Assembly: GCF_040026395.1 (NCBI RefSeq)
Contig: NZ_CP157278.1
Coordinates: 4,030,001-4,094,000 of the forward strand
From: Pedobacter lusitanus
Lineage (GTDB): Bacteria; Bacteroidota; Bacteroidia; Sphingobacteriales; Sphingobacteriaceae
DNA length: 64,000 nucleotides
Reading direction: 5' to 3'
The notes below the pieces were generated by a model, which was not told the DNA's origin, searched no databases, and saw only the letters and a program-made list of their open reading frames with translations. Positions 8,245 to 18,475 of this stretch are shown piece by piece (the first letter of the stretch is position 1; every line of letters starts with the position of its first letter). The translations under genes were made by a program, and so were the position numbers.

Positions 8245-9693
8245 ATGAACAGGATAGTTGTTTTATGTAGTATACTTCTGCTGGCGCTGCAATCAGCCGC
8301 TCAGCGGACACCGGTTTCTGCCAGAGACAGTGTACGCATTAAACAACTTTTCTTTGCAGGTCTGAGTGATAAACTCAAAGAGAATTATGCAAAGAGCAAT
8401 GATAGTTTTAGTAAAATAACCGCGATTGATGCAGATAATGCAGCTGCGTGGTATGAAATAGCCTTGTTAAACTTCAGACAGAATAAAATGCCTGAAGCAG
8501 AAACGGCGATAAAAAATGCAGTCAGGATTGATCAGAATAATTCCTGGTACTGGAAACTACTGGCCGAACTTTATAAAAGTACCGGCAGTATGGATCGCCT
8601 GATTCCTGTTTTTGACCAGCTGATCCGTCTGGTTCCGGGACAGCAGAGTTATCAGTTTGACAGAGCTAATGCCATTGCTATATCTGGCAGAAAAGAAGAG
8701 GCGCTGGCTGCTTATGCGTTGCTGGAAAAAAAATATGGCCCATCAGAATCTCTGGACAGAGCCCGCCGCAGAATTACAGATGGTCCGAAAGAGGCTGCTC
8801 CGGCAGTAAATGGCACTGAGGCTATGGCAACAGCTACGCTGTATCTTTCACAAAAGAAATTTCAGGCGGCATCCGTTGTGCTGGAAAGTATTGCAGGCAC
8901 ACATCAGGATGATCCGCTTTTTCTGGCACTTTATGGAGATGTACTCTATGAAACAGGGAATCTGCCGGCAGCACTCCATCACTATAAAAAAGCACTCAGA
9001 TTAACTGATCAGCTTTATGGCGTATGGGAGAAAGTGCTTAATATATCCATCCTGATGGGGCAGTATAAACAAATGATCGCTATTGGCGAAGATGCACTGT
9101 CTGTCTATCCCAATCAGGCCATTTTATATTATTATATGGCCTTCGCCCTGCACAGGGAAAATCAGAATCAGGCGGCAATGGAGCATATCCGGTCTGCTAT
9201 GGCACTGGATGGTGAGAATAAAGAATTACAGGCCCTGATCCTGGCTTTGCAGGCTGAAATTCTCATTGATCAGGGAAAAGCCGCAGCTGCTGATGCTGCT
9301 TTTGAAAAGGCAGTCAAGCTGGACCCGCAAAATTATCTGATTATGAACAATTATGCCTATTACCTGGCGTTAAGAAATGAGAATCTGGATAAAGCGGTAT
9401 CTTTGATTACTGTTGCAGCCAGGGCTTTACCACAGGATGCTTCTATAGCTGACACTTATGCCCTGATTTTGCTGAGGATGGGACAGTATGAGCTGGCCAG
9501 AACATGGATAGAAAAGGCGCTGAAGAATAATGAAGCTGAAAATAGTGTGTATCTTGAGCATTACGGAGATATTTTATTTCATACCGGAGCACCCGACGAT
9601 GCCTTAATTCAATGGAAGAAATCCCGGGATGCCGGGAATGACTCTCTCCTGTTAAAAAGAAAAATAGATGAGAAAAAGTACTTTAAGAAATAA
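8245..9693 (+). CDS. TPR-repeat exported protein
   Basis: A 482-residue protein with an N-terminal signal peptide (hydrophobic residues about 4-19, ending in QSAAQ) followed by roughly nine to eleven tetratricopeptide repeats, for example AAWYEIALLNFRQNKMPEAE and YGDVLYETGNLPAALHHYKK. These fold as a helical protein-binding scaffold, probably in the periplasm. No enzyme motif. Its last 26 bases overlap the downstream DUF4292 gene, indicating translational coupling. The partner is unknown; context suggests an envelope-assembly role with the EnvC-like protein. Confidence 0.82.
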   Translation: MNRIVVLCSILLLALQSAAQRTPVSARDSVRIKQLFFAGLSDKLKENYAKSNDSFSKITAIDADNAAAWYEIALLNFRQNKMPEAETAIKNAVRIDQNNSWYWKLLAELYKSTGSMDRLIPVFDQLIRLVPGQQSYQFDRANAIAISGRKEEALAAYALLEKKYGPSESLDRARRRITDGPKEAAPAVNGTEAMATATLYLSQKKFQAASVVLESIAGTHQDDPLFLALYGDVLYETGNLPAALHHYKKALRLTDQLYGVWEKVLNISILMGQYKQMIAIGEDALSVYPNQAILYYYMAFALHRENQNQAAMEHIRSAMALDGENKELQALILALQAEILIDQGKAAAADAAFEKAVKLDPQNYLIMNNYAYYLALRNENLDKAVSLITVAARALPQDASIADTYALILLRMGQYELARTWIEKALKNNEAENSVYLEHYGDILFHTGAPDDALIQWKKSRDAGNDSLLLKRKIDEKKYFKK

Positions 9694-10459
9694 TCTGCTG
9701 GTTCTTTTGCTGTTAAGCACGGTTATGGCCTGCAAAGCAAAGAAAAATCTGGTTAAGGCACCTGATGTTCGCCCTCTGCCTGTAGTAAATAATCACATGG
9801 CAGAAAATCTCTTGCTGCTGAAAGGGAAAGACATTCCATTTAATACTTTGTCACTTAAAGGAAAAGTAAGTCTGGAGATGAATGGTAATGTCAATAATGT
9901 GAGCATGACTATCCGGATTCAGAAAGATCAGAAAATCTGGGCAAGTGTGACTGCTATTGCCGGAATTGAAGTAGCCAGGGCATTGATCACCCCGGACAGT
10001 GTACTTTTACGTAACAATTTACAGTCAGTAGGCGTGAAAAAACCATTCAGTTACCTGAACAATTTTACCAGCAAACAGGTTACTTTTAAGACGCTGCAAT
10101 CTATCCTTTCGGGGAATACCGTTGCTGAATTTACCAATGATCCGGATGCGCTTGATTCGGATACTGGTGTATTTAAAATCAAAGGTGCTCAGGGAGAACT
10201 GGCCTATCAGGTTCTGTTCAATACACTGCTAAAGACTTCAGAGCTGAGTATGAATGAGGTGAAAGCTGGAAAATCACTGAAAGTTGCCTATTCAGATTAT
10301 CAGCAGGTGACTGATGCATTATTTCCTTCGGTGGTGAGAATCAATGCTGTTTCGGGTGTTAAGATAACCAACCTGGCTTTTGACTTCTCTAAAATAGAGC
10401 GCAATGTTCAACTTGATTTTCCGTTTACTCTTCCTAAGAGGTTTGAGATAATAAACTAA
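9668..10459 (+). CDS. DUF4292 lipoprotein
   Basis: A 263-residue lipoprotein of the DUF4292 family, widespread in Bacteroidota. The signal peptide ends in a lipobox, STVMAC, with Cys22 as the lipid-bearing residue. The remainder is mostly beta-strand, with LKGKVSLEMNG near residue 60 resembling LolB/LolA-type outer-membrane lipoprotein folds; this resemblance is my inference. It overlaps the TPR gene and precedes the envC-like gene by 21 bases, an order I recall as conserved in the phylum. Confidence 0.8.
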   Translation: MRKSTLRNNLLVLLLLSTVMACKAKKNLVKAPDVRPLPVVNNHMAENLLLLKGKDIPFNTLSLKGKVSLEMNGNVNNVSMTIRIQKDQKIWASVTAIAGIEVARALITPDSVLLRNNLQSVGVKKPFSYLNNFTSKQVTFKTLQSILSGNTVAEFTNDPDALDSDTGVFKIKGAQGELAYQVLFNTLLKTSELSMNEVKAGKSLKVAYSDYQQVTDALFPSVVRINAVSGVKITNLAFDFSKIERNVQLDFPFTLPKRFEIIN

Positions 10460-10475
10460 TTTTTTTATACTTTTG
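10442..10475 (+). promoter_or_regulatory. Possible internal promoter of the envC-like gene
   Basis: TTTG (10442-10445), 22-base spacer, TACTTTTG (10468-10475), an exact TAnnTTTG box. It overlaps the end of the DUF4292 gene and ends five bases before the ATG, which would make a near-leaderless mRNA. The region is AT-rich, so chance is possible. Confidence 0.4.
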
Positions 10476-10480
10476 ATGCA

Positions 10481-11734
10481 ATGAAGCTACACAAATTACT
10501 TTTGTTTCTCCTGTTTATTACGTTTGCGTCAACGGGCTTTGCCCAAAGCAGTTCTCAGTTAAAGAGAAAAAAGGAAGCTATCCAGCGTGAAATTGAACTT
10601 TTGCAGAAAAATCTGAATAAAGCGTCTCAAGGTAAAAAGCTTACTTTGAGTGAGATACGTGCGTTGAGTGCAAAGATCAGTTTGATGCAGAATAAAATCA
10701 CGGTGATCAATTCAGAAATTAAAAACCTGGATAACGAGATCCATGAGAATAAAAACACCGTACATTCATTGCAGGGACAGCTGGCACAGCTTAAAAAAGA
10801 GTATGCCGGAATGATCAGGTTTGCACAGCGCAATAAAAATTCATACGATAAGATGATGTTTATTTTCGCTGCGCGTGATTTTAATCAGGCTTATAAAAGA
10901 ATAAAATATTTACAGCAATTTGGCCAGTACCGTAAAAAACAGGCTGATTATATACAGGGAACGGAAAAGAATCTGAATTATAAAATTGTTGTACTGGATA
11001 AGAGTTTAAAAGCAAAAAGCAGTTTACTGCATGAGCAGGAGACTGAGCAGAGTAAACTGGCAAAAAACAAAAGTGAACAGGCTTCTGTCCTGAATAAATT
11101 CAGTAAACAGGAAAAAGAGTTTGGACGTGATATTGCCAAAAGAAAAAAACAACAGTCCGCTATTGACCGGGAGATTAGAAATGCGATTAACCGTGAGATT
11201 GCTTTAGCGAGAAAGAAAGCAGAAGAAGAGGCCAGAATTGCGGCTGCAAAGGCCAGGGCAGAAAGTAAACCAGCTCCTGTTGAGAAAGCAAAAACCAATA
11301 GTAATTATCTGACTTCAACTCCTGAGGCAGCGAGATTATCGGCGGGATTTGAAAATAACAGAGGACGTTTGCCGTGGCCGGTTGCAACAGGATCTATTAC
11401 AGAAGGGTTTGGAAGACATACTGAAGGTCAGGCGAGCTATAGTAATGACGGGGTGAATATCATGACCAGTGACGGCGCAAATGTACGTGCAGTATTTGGT
11501 GGTGAGGTATTGTTTGTCAGAGTTATACAGGGTATTTATGTGGTGGCGATACGTCATGGTGATTATTTTACAATTTATCAGGGCTTAAAGTCATCCGGTG
11601 TATCAAAGGGTGAAAAAGTAGAAACCCGCCAGAGTATCGGTACGGTTGCCACTACGTCTGATGGGGCTGTATTGCATTTTGAGATTATGAGAGGACAGTC
11701 AAAACTGAATCCTGAATCCTGGATTGCAAAATAA
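10481..11734 (+). CDS. EnvC-like murein hydrolase activator (degenerate LytM)
   Basis: A 417-residue periplasmic protein: signal peptide to about residue 21 (FASTGFAQ), long Lys/Glu/Gln-rich coiled coil to about residue 270, then a peptidase M23/LytM domain at about 290-417. In active M23 enzymes a histidine and an aspartate bind zinc in an HxGxD-type motif; here that segment reads YSNDGVNIM, so the first histidine is missing, while the later VLHFEIM keeps one. This loss fits an EnvC/NlpD-type activator of amidases rather than a protease. It closes the dut operon. Confidence 0.85.
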   Translation: MKLHKLLLFLLFITFASTGFAQSSSQLKRKKEAIQREIELLQKNLNKASQGKKLTLSEIRALSAKISLMQNKITVINSEIKNLDNEIHENKNTVHSLQGQLAQLKKEYAGMIRFAQRNKNSYDKMMFIFAARDFNQAYKRIKYLQQFGQYRKKQADYIQGTEKNLNYKIVVLDKSLKAKSSLLHEQETEQSKLAKNKSEQASVLNKFSKQEKEFGRDIAKRKKQQSAIDREIRNAINREIALARKKAEEEARIAAAKARAESKPAPVEKAKTNSNYLTSTPEAARLSAGFENNRGRLPWPVATGSITEGFGRHTEGQASYSNDGVNIMTSDGANVRAVFGGEVLFVRVIQGIYVVAIRHGDYFTIYQGLKSSGVSKGEKVETRQSIGTVATTSDGAVLHFEIMRGQSKLNPESWIAK

Positions 11735-11849
11735 TTAAGAACGGACATTAACGGAACATTTTCAGCAGAATGACCAATGTATCAGTTTAATGACATTAGA
11801 AAGCCATTAGAACTGACATAAAATACAAGAGGTGCGCCTGAAAAATGTT

Positions 11850-11857
11850 TATATTTG
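11850..11857 (+). promoter_or_regulatory. TAnnTTTG box upstream of tatA
   Basis: TATATTTG, an exact -7 box, 16 bases before the first candidate tatA ATG. No convincing TTG lies at the matching -33 position. If real, transcription starts near 11863. Confidence 0.45.
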
Positions 11858-11873
11858 TTACCATAATAATTGA

Positions 11874-12251
11874 ATGGATATGTATACTGGAATAGTATTA
11901 GAATTTTTAAATATGGGCGGCAGTGAGATCATGCTTATCCTTGCAGTTGTATTGCTGTTATTCGGAGGTAAAAAATTACCTGAACTGGCAAGAGGACTGG
12001 GAAAAGGAATAAGAGATTTTAAAGACGCTTCGGAAGGAGTGAAAAGAGAGATTCACCGGAATATAAATGCAATGGATATTGAGGATGAAATCAAAGCTAC
12101 TGACGCAGCTTATCCTTCAACTCCAAAAACAGGCACAGAAGCTCATGATGCAAACAACTCTGCTCATGTTGATCCTTCTGCACCGGTAACAGTACCTGCG
12201 GAAACTCCAGCTGCAGAAACCCCATCGGAAATAGAAAAAAACAAAATTTAA
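11874..12251 (+). CDS. tatA: Twin-arginine translocase subunit TatA-like, long form
   Basis: A 125-residue protein with the TatA/E architecture: a short N-terminus, one membrane helix (about residues 18-33), the [16 protein letters not shown] hinge and an amphipathic helix. Unlike its neighbour it continues into a ~70-residue acidic, Ala/Pro/Thr/Glu-rich tail, likely disordered. Three in-frame ATGs are possible (11874, 11880, 11913); the third, [10 protein letters not shown], best matches the usual TatA start. It pairs with a second tatA ten bases downstream and with tatC at 40.5 kb. The gene pattern lets one copy serve as TatA and the other as a TatB-like subunit, but I cannot tell which. 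Confidence 0.85.
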   Translation: MDMYTGIVLEFLNMGGSEIMLILAVVLLLFGGKKLPELARGLGKGIRDFKDASEGVKREIHRNINAMDIEDEIKATDAAYPSTPKTGTEAHDANNSAHVDPSAPVTVPAETPAAETPSEIEKNKI

Positions 12252-12261
12252 CTCAATAACC

Positions 12262-12462
12262 ATGTTAAACACAACAATATTAGCAGCACTGGGTACCCCA
12301 GAGATCATTATTATTCTAGTAGTTGTTTTGCTGCTTTTTGGCGGTAAAAAAATTCCTGAATTAATGCGTGGACTGGGTAAAGGCGTTAAAGAATTTAAAG
12401 ATGGTAAAGACGGAGCAGATAATGATCCTGTTGATACTAACAACACACATAAACCACAATAG
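12262..12462 (+). CDS. tatA: Twin-arginine translocase subunit TatA, short form
   Basis: A 66-residue TatA: membrane helix [13 protein letters not shown], hinge [20 protein letters not shown], short charged tail. It forms the pore of the Tat system, which exports folded proteins. It is ten bases downstream of the longer tatA-like gene and clearly a paralogue, the two being near identical over the FGGKK hinge. gatA follows after 39 bases. Confidence 0.92.
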   Translation: MLNTTILAALGTPEIIIILVVVLLLFGGKKIPELMRGLGKGVKEFKDGKDGADNDPVDTNNTHKPQ

Positions 12463-12501
12463 GTTTATCAGAATTTAAACAGATTTAATCCCTTTTTATA
12501 A

Positions 12502-13938
12502 TTGAAGAAGTATAACTCTCTGTCAGAGATACAAGCGCTTATTGCACAAAAAAAGCTTGATCTTCCTGATTTACTCGACTATTATTTTACGCAAATAAAA
12601 ACACAGCAACACCTCAATGTATTCAATGAGGTGTTTGTTGATTCTGCCAGTAAACAGGCAGTTCATGTTCAGCAGAAAATAAATAATGGTACAGCCGGTA
12701 AACTGGCAGGGATGGTGATTGGTATAAAAGATAATATTCTTTATAAGGATCATATTACTACTGCATCTTCAAAAATGCTTGAAGGATTTATTTCTCCTTA
12801 TTCTTCTACCGTTGTCAGCAGATTGATTGAACAGGATGCCATTATCATTGGCAGAACCAACTGTGATGAATTTGCAATGGGCGGCTCTAATGAAACGTCT
12901 TATTACGGCCCGGTAAAGAATGCCGCAGATACTGAAAGAGTAGCAGGTGGTTCATCGGGTGGTTCTGCAGTAGCAGTACAGGCTGACATGTGTTTAGCTG
13001 CACTGGGCACCGATACTGGTGGTTCGGTCAGACAACCTGCAGCATTCTGTGGTTGTTTTGGTTTAAAGCCAACTTACGGCCGCATTTCAAGATATGGTGT
13101 CATTGCCTACGCTTCTTCCTTTGATCAGGTTGGGCCGGTTACCTCTTCGGTGAGTGATGCTGCATTACTGCTGGAAGTACTTGCAGGAGCTGATGAGGAT
13201 GACAGTACAGTATCGCGTTTGCCTGTTCCGGATTATCTGTCAGCACTAAATACCTCTTCTCCAAAAAAGATTGCTGTATTAAAAGAAACACTGGAAAGTG
13301 AAGCTCTTGATCCTGAAATTAAGACTGCGATTCTGCAGGCAATAGAAGAGTTTAAACAACAGGGGCACACGATTGAGTATGTGTCTTTTGATCTGCTGGA
13401 CTATCTTGTCCCTACTTATTATGTACTGACAGCAGCAGAAGCATCTTCTAATCTTTCCAGATATGATGGGGTGCATTATGGTCACCGTAATCTGCAGGCA
13501 GAAAACCTGAATCAGTTGTATAAAAAATCCAGAGCTGAAGGTTTTGGAGAAGAAGTGAAAAGAAGAATCCTGCTGGGTACTTTTGTACTGAGCGCAGGAT
13601 ATTATGATGCATACTATCAGAAAGCGCAGCAGGTAAGACGCCTGATCAGAGAAAAAATTGAAACACTTTTTACAGATTTCGATATTATCCTTACACCGGT
13701 TGCACCCACGCCACCGTTTAAAATAGGTGAAAATATACAGGATCCGCTGGTGATGTATATGGCCGATATTTTTACTGTACTGGCCTCATTAACCGGGGTT
13801 CCGGCAATAGCTATCCCTCTGGGCAATAATAAGCTGGGTTTACCGTTAAGTCTTCAGTTAATGGGTAAACACTTTGACGAAGGAAGCCTGCTTTCGCTGT
13901 CACAGAGTTTTACTTATTTATTTCCACCCGGATCATAA
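12502..13938 (+). CDS. gatA: Asp-tRNA(Asn)/Glu-tRNA(Gln) amidotransferase subunit A
   Basis: A 478-residue glutaminase subunit of GatCAB, which converts Glu-tRNA(Gln) and/or Asp-tRNA(Asn) to the amidated form. The amidase catalytic Ser-cisSer-Lys residues are in GIKDN (Lys) and VAGGSSGGSAVAV plus TDTGGSVRQPA (serines). Length is normal for GatA. The start is TTG, in a KKYNSLSEIQ context like other GatA N-termini; no better ATG is near. gatB and gatC are not in the window. Confidence 0.92.
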   Translation: MKKYNSLSEIQALIAQKKLDLPDLLDYYFTQIKTQQHLNVFNEVFVDSASKQAVHVQQKINNGTAGKLAGMVIGIKDNILYKDHITTASSKMLEGFISPYSSTVVSRLIEQDAIIIGRTNCDEFAMGGSNETSYYGPVKNAADTERVAGGSSGGSAVAVQADMCLAALGTDTGGSVRQPAAFCGCFGLKPTYGRISRYGVIAYASSFDQVGPVTSSVSDAALLLEVLAGADEDDSTVSRLPVPDYLSALNTSSPKKIAVLKETLESEALDPEIKTAILQAIEEFKQQGHTIEYVSFDLLDYLVPTYYVLTAAEASSNLSRYDGVHYGHRNLQAENLNQLYKKSRAEGFGEEVKRRILLGTFVLSAGYYDAYYQKAQQVRRLIREKIETLFTDFDIILTPVAPTPPFKIGENIQDPLVMYMADIFTVLASLTGVPAIAIPLGNNKLGLPLSLQLMGKHFDEGSLLSLSQSFTYLFPPGS

Positions 13939-13975
13939 ACCAAAGATAATAATTGCATTATTGCAAGGACCGCCT

Positions 13976-15304
13976 ATGAAAAGAAATGTACTTATCCTCT
14001 CATTTTGTCTATTAACCTTCGCCGCTTTCAGCAGCAGCGCACAACAAAAGATCAACAGGCTGGATTCCATTTCTCCGATCAGCTTTCTGTCCACTACATA
14101 TACAGGTGATACTACTGCAGTTCCCCAGGTATTGGAAAACCCACTGTTTTACAATTATAATTTTGCCTATAAAAAGCGCCTGGATTCCATTCAAAGAGAA
14201 ATTCCTTTGAGCTATAATGAATCAGTGCAGCGTTATATTGATGTTTACAGCGGCAGAAAGGATATGATGGGTAAAATGCTCGGACTTTCTGAATACTATT
14301 TCCCGATATTTGAAAATGCACTTAAAGCTTATGATGTTCCTTCGGAACTTAAGTTTTTGCCAATCATAGAATCTTCAATGAATTCTCATGCTATATCCAG
14401 GGTCGGTGCGACAGGATTATGGCAGTTTATGTTCTCCACAGCCAAAGACTATGGATTAAACATGGATAATTTTGTAGATGAACGCAAAGATCCTATTCAG
14501 GCCAGTTATGCGGCTGCGGCCTATTTTAAAGCTGCTTATCGTGAACTGGGTGACTGGTTACTGGCTATTGCTGCCTATAACTGTGGTACCGGTAATGTCA
14601 ACAGGGCTATTGCCAAAGCACATTCAAGAGATTTCTGGGCAATCAGACCTTTCCTGCCACAGGAAACACGCAATTATGTTCCTGCTTTTATTGCAGCGAT
14701 CTATGTGATGAACTGTCCTGATAAACATCAGATTAAAGCGCAAAAATCATTATTTGCCATTAAAACCGATACGATACAGGTGAGCAGATTCGTCTCTTTA
14801 CCAGAACTGGCTCAGGCTCTGGCAATGGAAGAAAGTGATCTATGTACGCTGAATCCTTCCTACAAGAAAAAAATCGTTAACGGATCAGCAGATCAGCCCA
14901 AGCGTATTATCATACCCAAGGTAAGTCTTGCAAATTTTGCAGGTATTTATGAGGTGCTGAATAACAATGTCGTGGAAACCAGTACCCGGGTTATTCTTGC
15001 TTCCAATGATGACAGAAGACTGCATAAAAAGCAGAGAGCCTCTGCAGAAAGCGGGCATGGGATTAAATATCACAAAGTTGGCGCCGGCCAGAATTTAAGT
15101 GCAATTGCCGATCGGTACAATGTAGAAGTTCAGGATCTGAAAGTATGGAATAAGCTGAAGGGAAGTAATATTGTTCCTGGTCAGCGTTTAATTGTTTCCA
15201 GAAAATCAGGAATTGCCAGAGTGAATGAGGGCAAATCCGGGAAGAAATACATTTCTTATAAAGCCAAAGGAAAATCGCGCTCAGGAGCATCAGAAAGGTT
15301 ATAA
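13976..15304 (+). CDS. mltD: Membrane-bound lytic transglycosylase, MltD-like
   Basis: Cleaves the MurNAc-GlcNAc bond of peptidoglycan, forming the 1,6-anhydro product. I start at the ATG at 13976 (442 residues) because it gives a proper signal peptide (NVLILSFCLLTFAAFSSSAQ); an upstream in-frame start would overlap gatA and hide it. The SLT domain (about residues 110-260) has the catalytic glutamate in LPIIESSMNSHAISRVGATG and LWQFM, then AAYNCGTGNVNRAI. One clear LysM domain lies near the C-terminus (YHKVGAGQNLSAIADRYNV), with a weaker one before it. The tail is Lys/Ser/Gly-rich. Confidence 0.88.
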   Translation: MKRNVLILSFCLLTFAAFSSSAQQKINRLDSISPISFLSTTYTGDTTAVPQVLENPLFYNYNFAYKKRLDSIQREIPLSYNESVQRYIDVYSGRKDMMGKMLGLSEYYFPIFENALKAYDVPSELKFLPIIESSMNSHAISRVGATGLWQFMFSTAKDYGLNMDNFVDERKDPIQASYAAAAYFKAAYRELGDWLLAIAAYNCGTGNVNRAIAKAHSRDFWAIRPFLPQETRNYVPAFIAAIYVMNCPDKHQIKAQKSLFAIKTDTIQVSRFVSLPELAQALAMEESDLCTLNPSYKKKIVNGSADQPKRIIIPKVSLANFAGIYEVLNNNVVETSTRVILASNDDRRLHKKQRASAESGHGIKYHKVGAGQNLSAIADRYNVEVQDLKVWNKLKGSNIVPGQRLIVSRKSGIARVNEGKSGKKYISYKAKGKSRSGASERL

Positions 15305-15520
15305 TATAGCCCCGTTCTTTTTGTTCATTCCTGTTCAGAATATCTTATTACTAAAATATTTATCCATATTCGTTTCGTGCAATCTTAAAAAAAAGCATTG
15401 ATTAAGGCGGTTTAATTTTGCTTTTCAAGCGGTTGTGCTATCTTGTATAGATGTTTTAAATCTGCGTTAAATTTATGAACACCATAGTGTTTTTATTTTA
15501 TAGGCATATTAAAAGAATTG

Positions 15521-15528
15521 TAACTTTG
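15521..15528 (+). promoter_or_regulatory. TAnnTTTG box upstream of maeB
   Basis: TAACTTTG, exact -7 box, 23 bases before the maeB ATG; only a T-rich stretch lies near -33. The rest of 15305-15551 is AT-rich and without a recognisable gene. Confidence 0.5.
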
Positions 15529-15551
15529 AATCTTTTATCCAAAACAAACGT

Positions 15552-17867
15552 ATGAGCAAAATTAACAGGAAGCAAGATGCATTAGATTACCATTCGCAGG
15601 GCAGGCCGGGCAAGATAGAAGTTATTCCAACCAAACCGACTAATTCGCAAAGAGATTTAGCACTGGCTTACTCTCCGGGAGTAGCTGAACCCTGTCTGAA
15701 AATCGCAGATCATAAAGAAGATGTTTATAAATATACTGCTAAAGGGAACCTGGTAGCGGTAATCAGTAACGGAACAGCAGTTCTGGGACTGGGCAATATA
15801 GGTCCGGAAGCCTCTAAACCAGTAATGGAAGGTAAAGGCTTATTGTTTAAGATTTTTGCAGACATTGACGTGTTTGACCTGGAGCTTGATGCAACTAACG
15901 TAGACGAGTTTGTCAGTATCGTTAAAGCGCTTGAACCGACTTTCGGCGGAGTTAACCTGGAGGATATTAAAGCCCCTGAGTGTTTTGAAATAGAACGCAG
16001 ACTGAAAGAGGTCATGAATATTCCGGTTATGCATGATGATCAGCATGGTACTGCAATTATTTCTGCAGCAGCTTTACTGAACGCCTGCGAACTGCAAAAG
16101 AAGAAAATAGCTCAAATTAAGATTGTGGTTAATGGTGCAGGTGCAGCAGCAATATCCTGCAGCCGTCTGTATATTTCCCTGGGTGCTAAAAAAGAAAACC
16201 TGGTGATGTGTGACAGATCCGGGGTTATCCGTAATACGCGCGAAAACCTGGATCCTACAAAAGCTGAATTTGCTACTGCAAGAAATCTGTCGACACTGGC
16301 AGAAGCACTGAAAGATGCTGATGTGTTTATTGGTTTGTCATCTGCTGATTGTGTAACTGCAGAGATGTTAAAATCAATGGCCCGTAATCCGATTGTGTTT
16401 GCAATGGCTAATCCTAATCCGGAGATAGCTTATGAGCTTGCTGTCAGTTCACGTAAAGATCTGATTATGGCTACAGGCCGCTCTGATTATCCTAACCAGG
16501 TGAATAATGTACTGGGATTCCCTTATATCTTTAGAGGAGCTCTGGATGTAAGAGCAACAGGAATTAACGAGCCAATGAAGATAGCTGCGGTCAGAGCAAT
16601 TGCAGAACTGGCAAAAAAATCTGTACCGGAAGCTGTTAATATGGCTTATAATGAAAGAAATATCAAATTTGGTAAGGAGTATATCATTCCAAAGCCAATG
16701 GACTCGAGATTAATTACCAACGTATCCATGGCAGTAGCCAAAGCAGCTATAGATTCTGGTATTGCCCGTAAAATTATTACAGACTGGGACGCTTACGCAG
16801 AAGAACTGAAACAAAGGCTGGGTGGCGATGATGCCATTATGCGTGCGATCACGAATAAAGCTAAATCTGATCCTAAACGTGTGGTTTTTGCTGAGGCAGA
16901 TAACTATAAGATTTTAAAAGCTGCGCAGATTGTTAAGGATGAAAACATAGCTATCCCAATTTTACTGGGTAATAAAGAGGTTATTCAGCAAATTATTGAA
17001 GAAACAGCGCTGGAGCTGGAAGGCGTATTGATTATCGATCCTTTCCAGGAGCCTGAACGTATGGCTAAGTATTCAGAATCACTGTATCAGAAAAGACAGC
17101 GTAAGGGTATTACCCTTTTTGAGGCTACTAAATTAATGCGTGACAGGAATTATTTTGGGTCTTCGATGGTAGAATTTGGTGAGGCTGATGCGATGATTTC
17201 AGGACTGACTAAAAACTATGCTTCAACAATTAAACCTGCACTGCAGATTATAGGAACTGAAGCAGGAGTGAACAGGGTTGCCGGAATGTATATGATGATG
17301 ACCAAGAAGGGGCCGGTTTTCTTTGGAGATACTACCGTAAATGTTGATCCTACTGTACAGGAACTGGTCGATCTGACTTTGCTGCTGGAACGTTCTGTAG
17401 CTAAATTTAATATACAACCAAGAATTGCTTTACTTTCTTACTCTAACTTTGGTTCTAATGATGGTGTTGTTCCCCAGAAAGTAAGACAGGCAGTAAAAAT
17501 ATTGCATGACAAGCATCCTGAAATTCTTGTAGATGGAGAAATGCAGGCAAATTTTGCAATTAGCAATTCATTATTAAAAGATAACTTTCCTTTTAGTAGA
17601 TTAGCGGAAAGCCCGGCGAATACACTGGTTTTTCCAAATTTGGAATCAGGAAATATTGCCTATAAATTATTACAGGAATTAGGTGAAGCCGAAGCTGTAG
17701 GACCAATATTACTGGGGCTGAAAAAGCCGGTGCACATTGTGCAGCTTGGAAGTTCGGTAAGGGAGATTGTGAATATGGTGACTATCGCTGTACTGGATGT
17801 ACAGGGAAAACAGGCGGGTGCAAAACCCAAAAGAACAGGATTATTAAGAAAAACGAGTAAAGAATAA
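15552..17867 (+). CDS. maeB: NADP-dependent malic enzyme (MaeB type, with phosphotransacetylase-like domain)
   Basis: A 771-residue fusion typical of MaeB: malic enzyme domain in residues 1-430, and a phosphate acetyltransferase-like domain from about 440 to the end that is regulatory in studied homologues. Visible motifs are [13 protein letters not shown], the metal/catalytic stretch [11 protein letters not shown], and the nucleotide-binding [12 protein letters not shown]. It decarboxylates malate to pyruvate, giving NADPH. It begins a plus-strand run with ruvA (5 bases away) and sprA. Confidence 0.93.
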   Translation: MSKINRKQDALDYHSQGRPGKIEVIPTKPTNSQRDLALAYSPGVAEPCLKIADHKEDVYKYTAKGNLVAVISNGTAVLGLGNIGPEASKPVMEGKGLLFKIFADIDVFDLELDATNVDEFVSIVKALEPTFGGVNLEDIKAPECFEIERRLKEVMNIPVMHDDQHGTAIISAAALLNACELQKKKIAQIKIVVNGAGAAAISCSRLYISLGAKKENLVMCDRSGVIRNTRENLDPTKAEFATARNLSTLAEALKDADVFIGLSSADCVTAEMLKSMARNPIVFAMANPNPEIAYELAVSSRKDLIMATGRSDYPNQVNNVLGFPYIFRGALDVRATGINEPMKIAAVRAIAELAKKSVPEAVNMAYNERNIKFGKEYIIPKPMDSRLITNVSMAVAKAAIDSGIARKIITDWDAYAEELKQRLGGDDAIMRAITNKAKSDPKRVVFAEADNYKILKAAQIVKDENIAIPILLGNKEVIQQIIEETALELEGVLIIDPFQEPERMAKYSESLYQKRQRKGITLFEATKLMRDRNYFGSSMVEFGEADAMISGLTKNYASTIKPALQIIGTEAGVNRVAGMYMMMTKKGPVFFGDTTVNVDPTVQELVDLTLLLERSVAKFNIQPRIALLSYSNFGSNDGVVPQKVRQAVKILHDKHPEILVDGEMQANFAISNSLLKDNFPFSRLAESPANTLVFPNLESGNIAYKLLQELGEAEAVGPILLGLKKPVHIVQLGSSVREIVNMVTIAVLDVQGKQAGAKPKRTGLLRKTSKE

Positions 17868-17872
17868 AAATT

Positions 17873-18457
17873 ATGTATGACTATATTGATGGCAGGCTGA
17901 CTTTTAAGTGTCCTGCTTATATTGTGGTAGAGGCTGGTGGTATTGGGTATCACATCAATATATCATTGAATACCTATAGCAGTCTGGGAGATAGTGAGCG
18001 TTGCAAAATATATGTCTGGCTGCATGTTAAAGAAGATGCACATACTTTATACGGCTTTATAGATGAAGGAGAACGCAGACTGTTTTTACACCTGATATCG
18101 GTTTCCGGTATCGGACCAAATACAGGTCGTATGATGCTTTCGTCTATTACGCCTGCCGAAATTCAAACTGCTATAGTAAACGCTGATTTACCTTTGATAC
18201 AACGTATCAAAGGTATCGGTGTTAAATCAGCACAGCGCTTAGTTTTAGAGCTTCAGGACAAATTGAAAAAAGAGGGTACGGGATCGCTGATAGCCGCACC
18301 ACTGAATCATACTGTCAGAGAAGAGGCATTATCTGCATTAACGATGCTTGGATTTGCGAAAGCACCGGCAGAGAAAGCAATTGACAATGCAATTAAGAAT
18401 GGAGGACAAGATTTAACTGTTGAACAGATGATTAAAATAGCTTTAAAGAACTTATAA
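17873..18457 (+). CDS. ruvA: Holliday junction branch migration protein RuvA
   Basis: A 194-residue DNA-binding subunit of RuvAB. The N-terminal OB fold starts with MYDYIDGRLTFKCPAYIVVE, the helix-hairpin-helix region contains SVSGIGPNTGRMML and RIKGIGVKSAQRLVLEL, and a C-terminal three-helix domain (EEALSALTMLGF) binds RuvB. Length is normal. It is close to maeB and 18 bases before sprA, an order I recall in other Bacteroidota. Confidence 0.96.
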   Translation: MYDYIDGRLTFKCPAYIVVEAGGIGYHINISLNTYSSLGDSERCKIYVWLHVKEDAHTLYGFIDEGERRLFLHLISVSGIGPNTGRMMLSSITPAEIQTAIVNADLPLIQRIKGIGVKSAQRLVLELQDKLKKEGTGSLIAAPLNHTVREEALSALTMLGFAKAPAEKAIDNAIKNGGQDLTVEQMIKIALKNL

Positions 18458-18475
18458 TACAAAACTACCTGGCCT

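Noticed and set aside
13874..13975. Longer N-terminus for the mltD-like gene
   Set aside because: It overlaps gatA and places extra residues ahead of a clear signal peptide.
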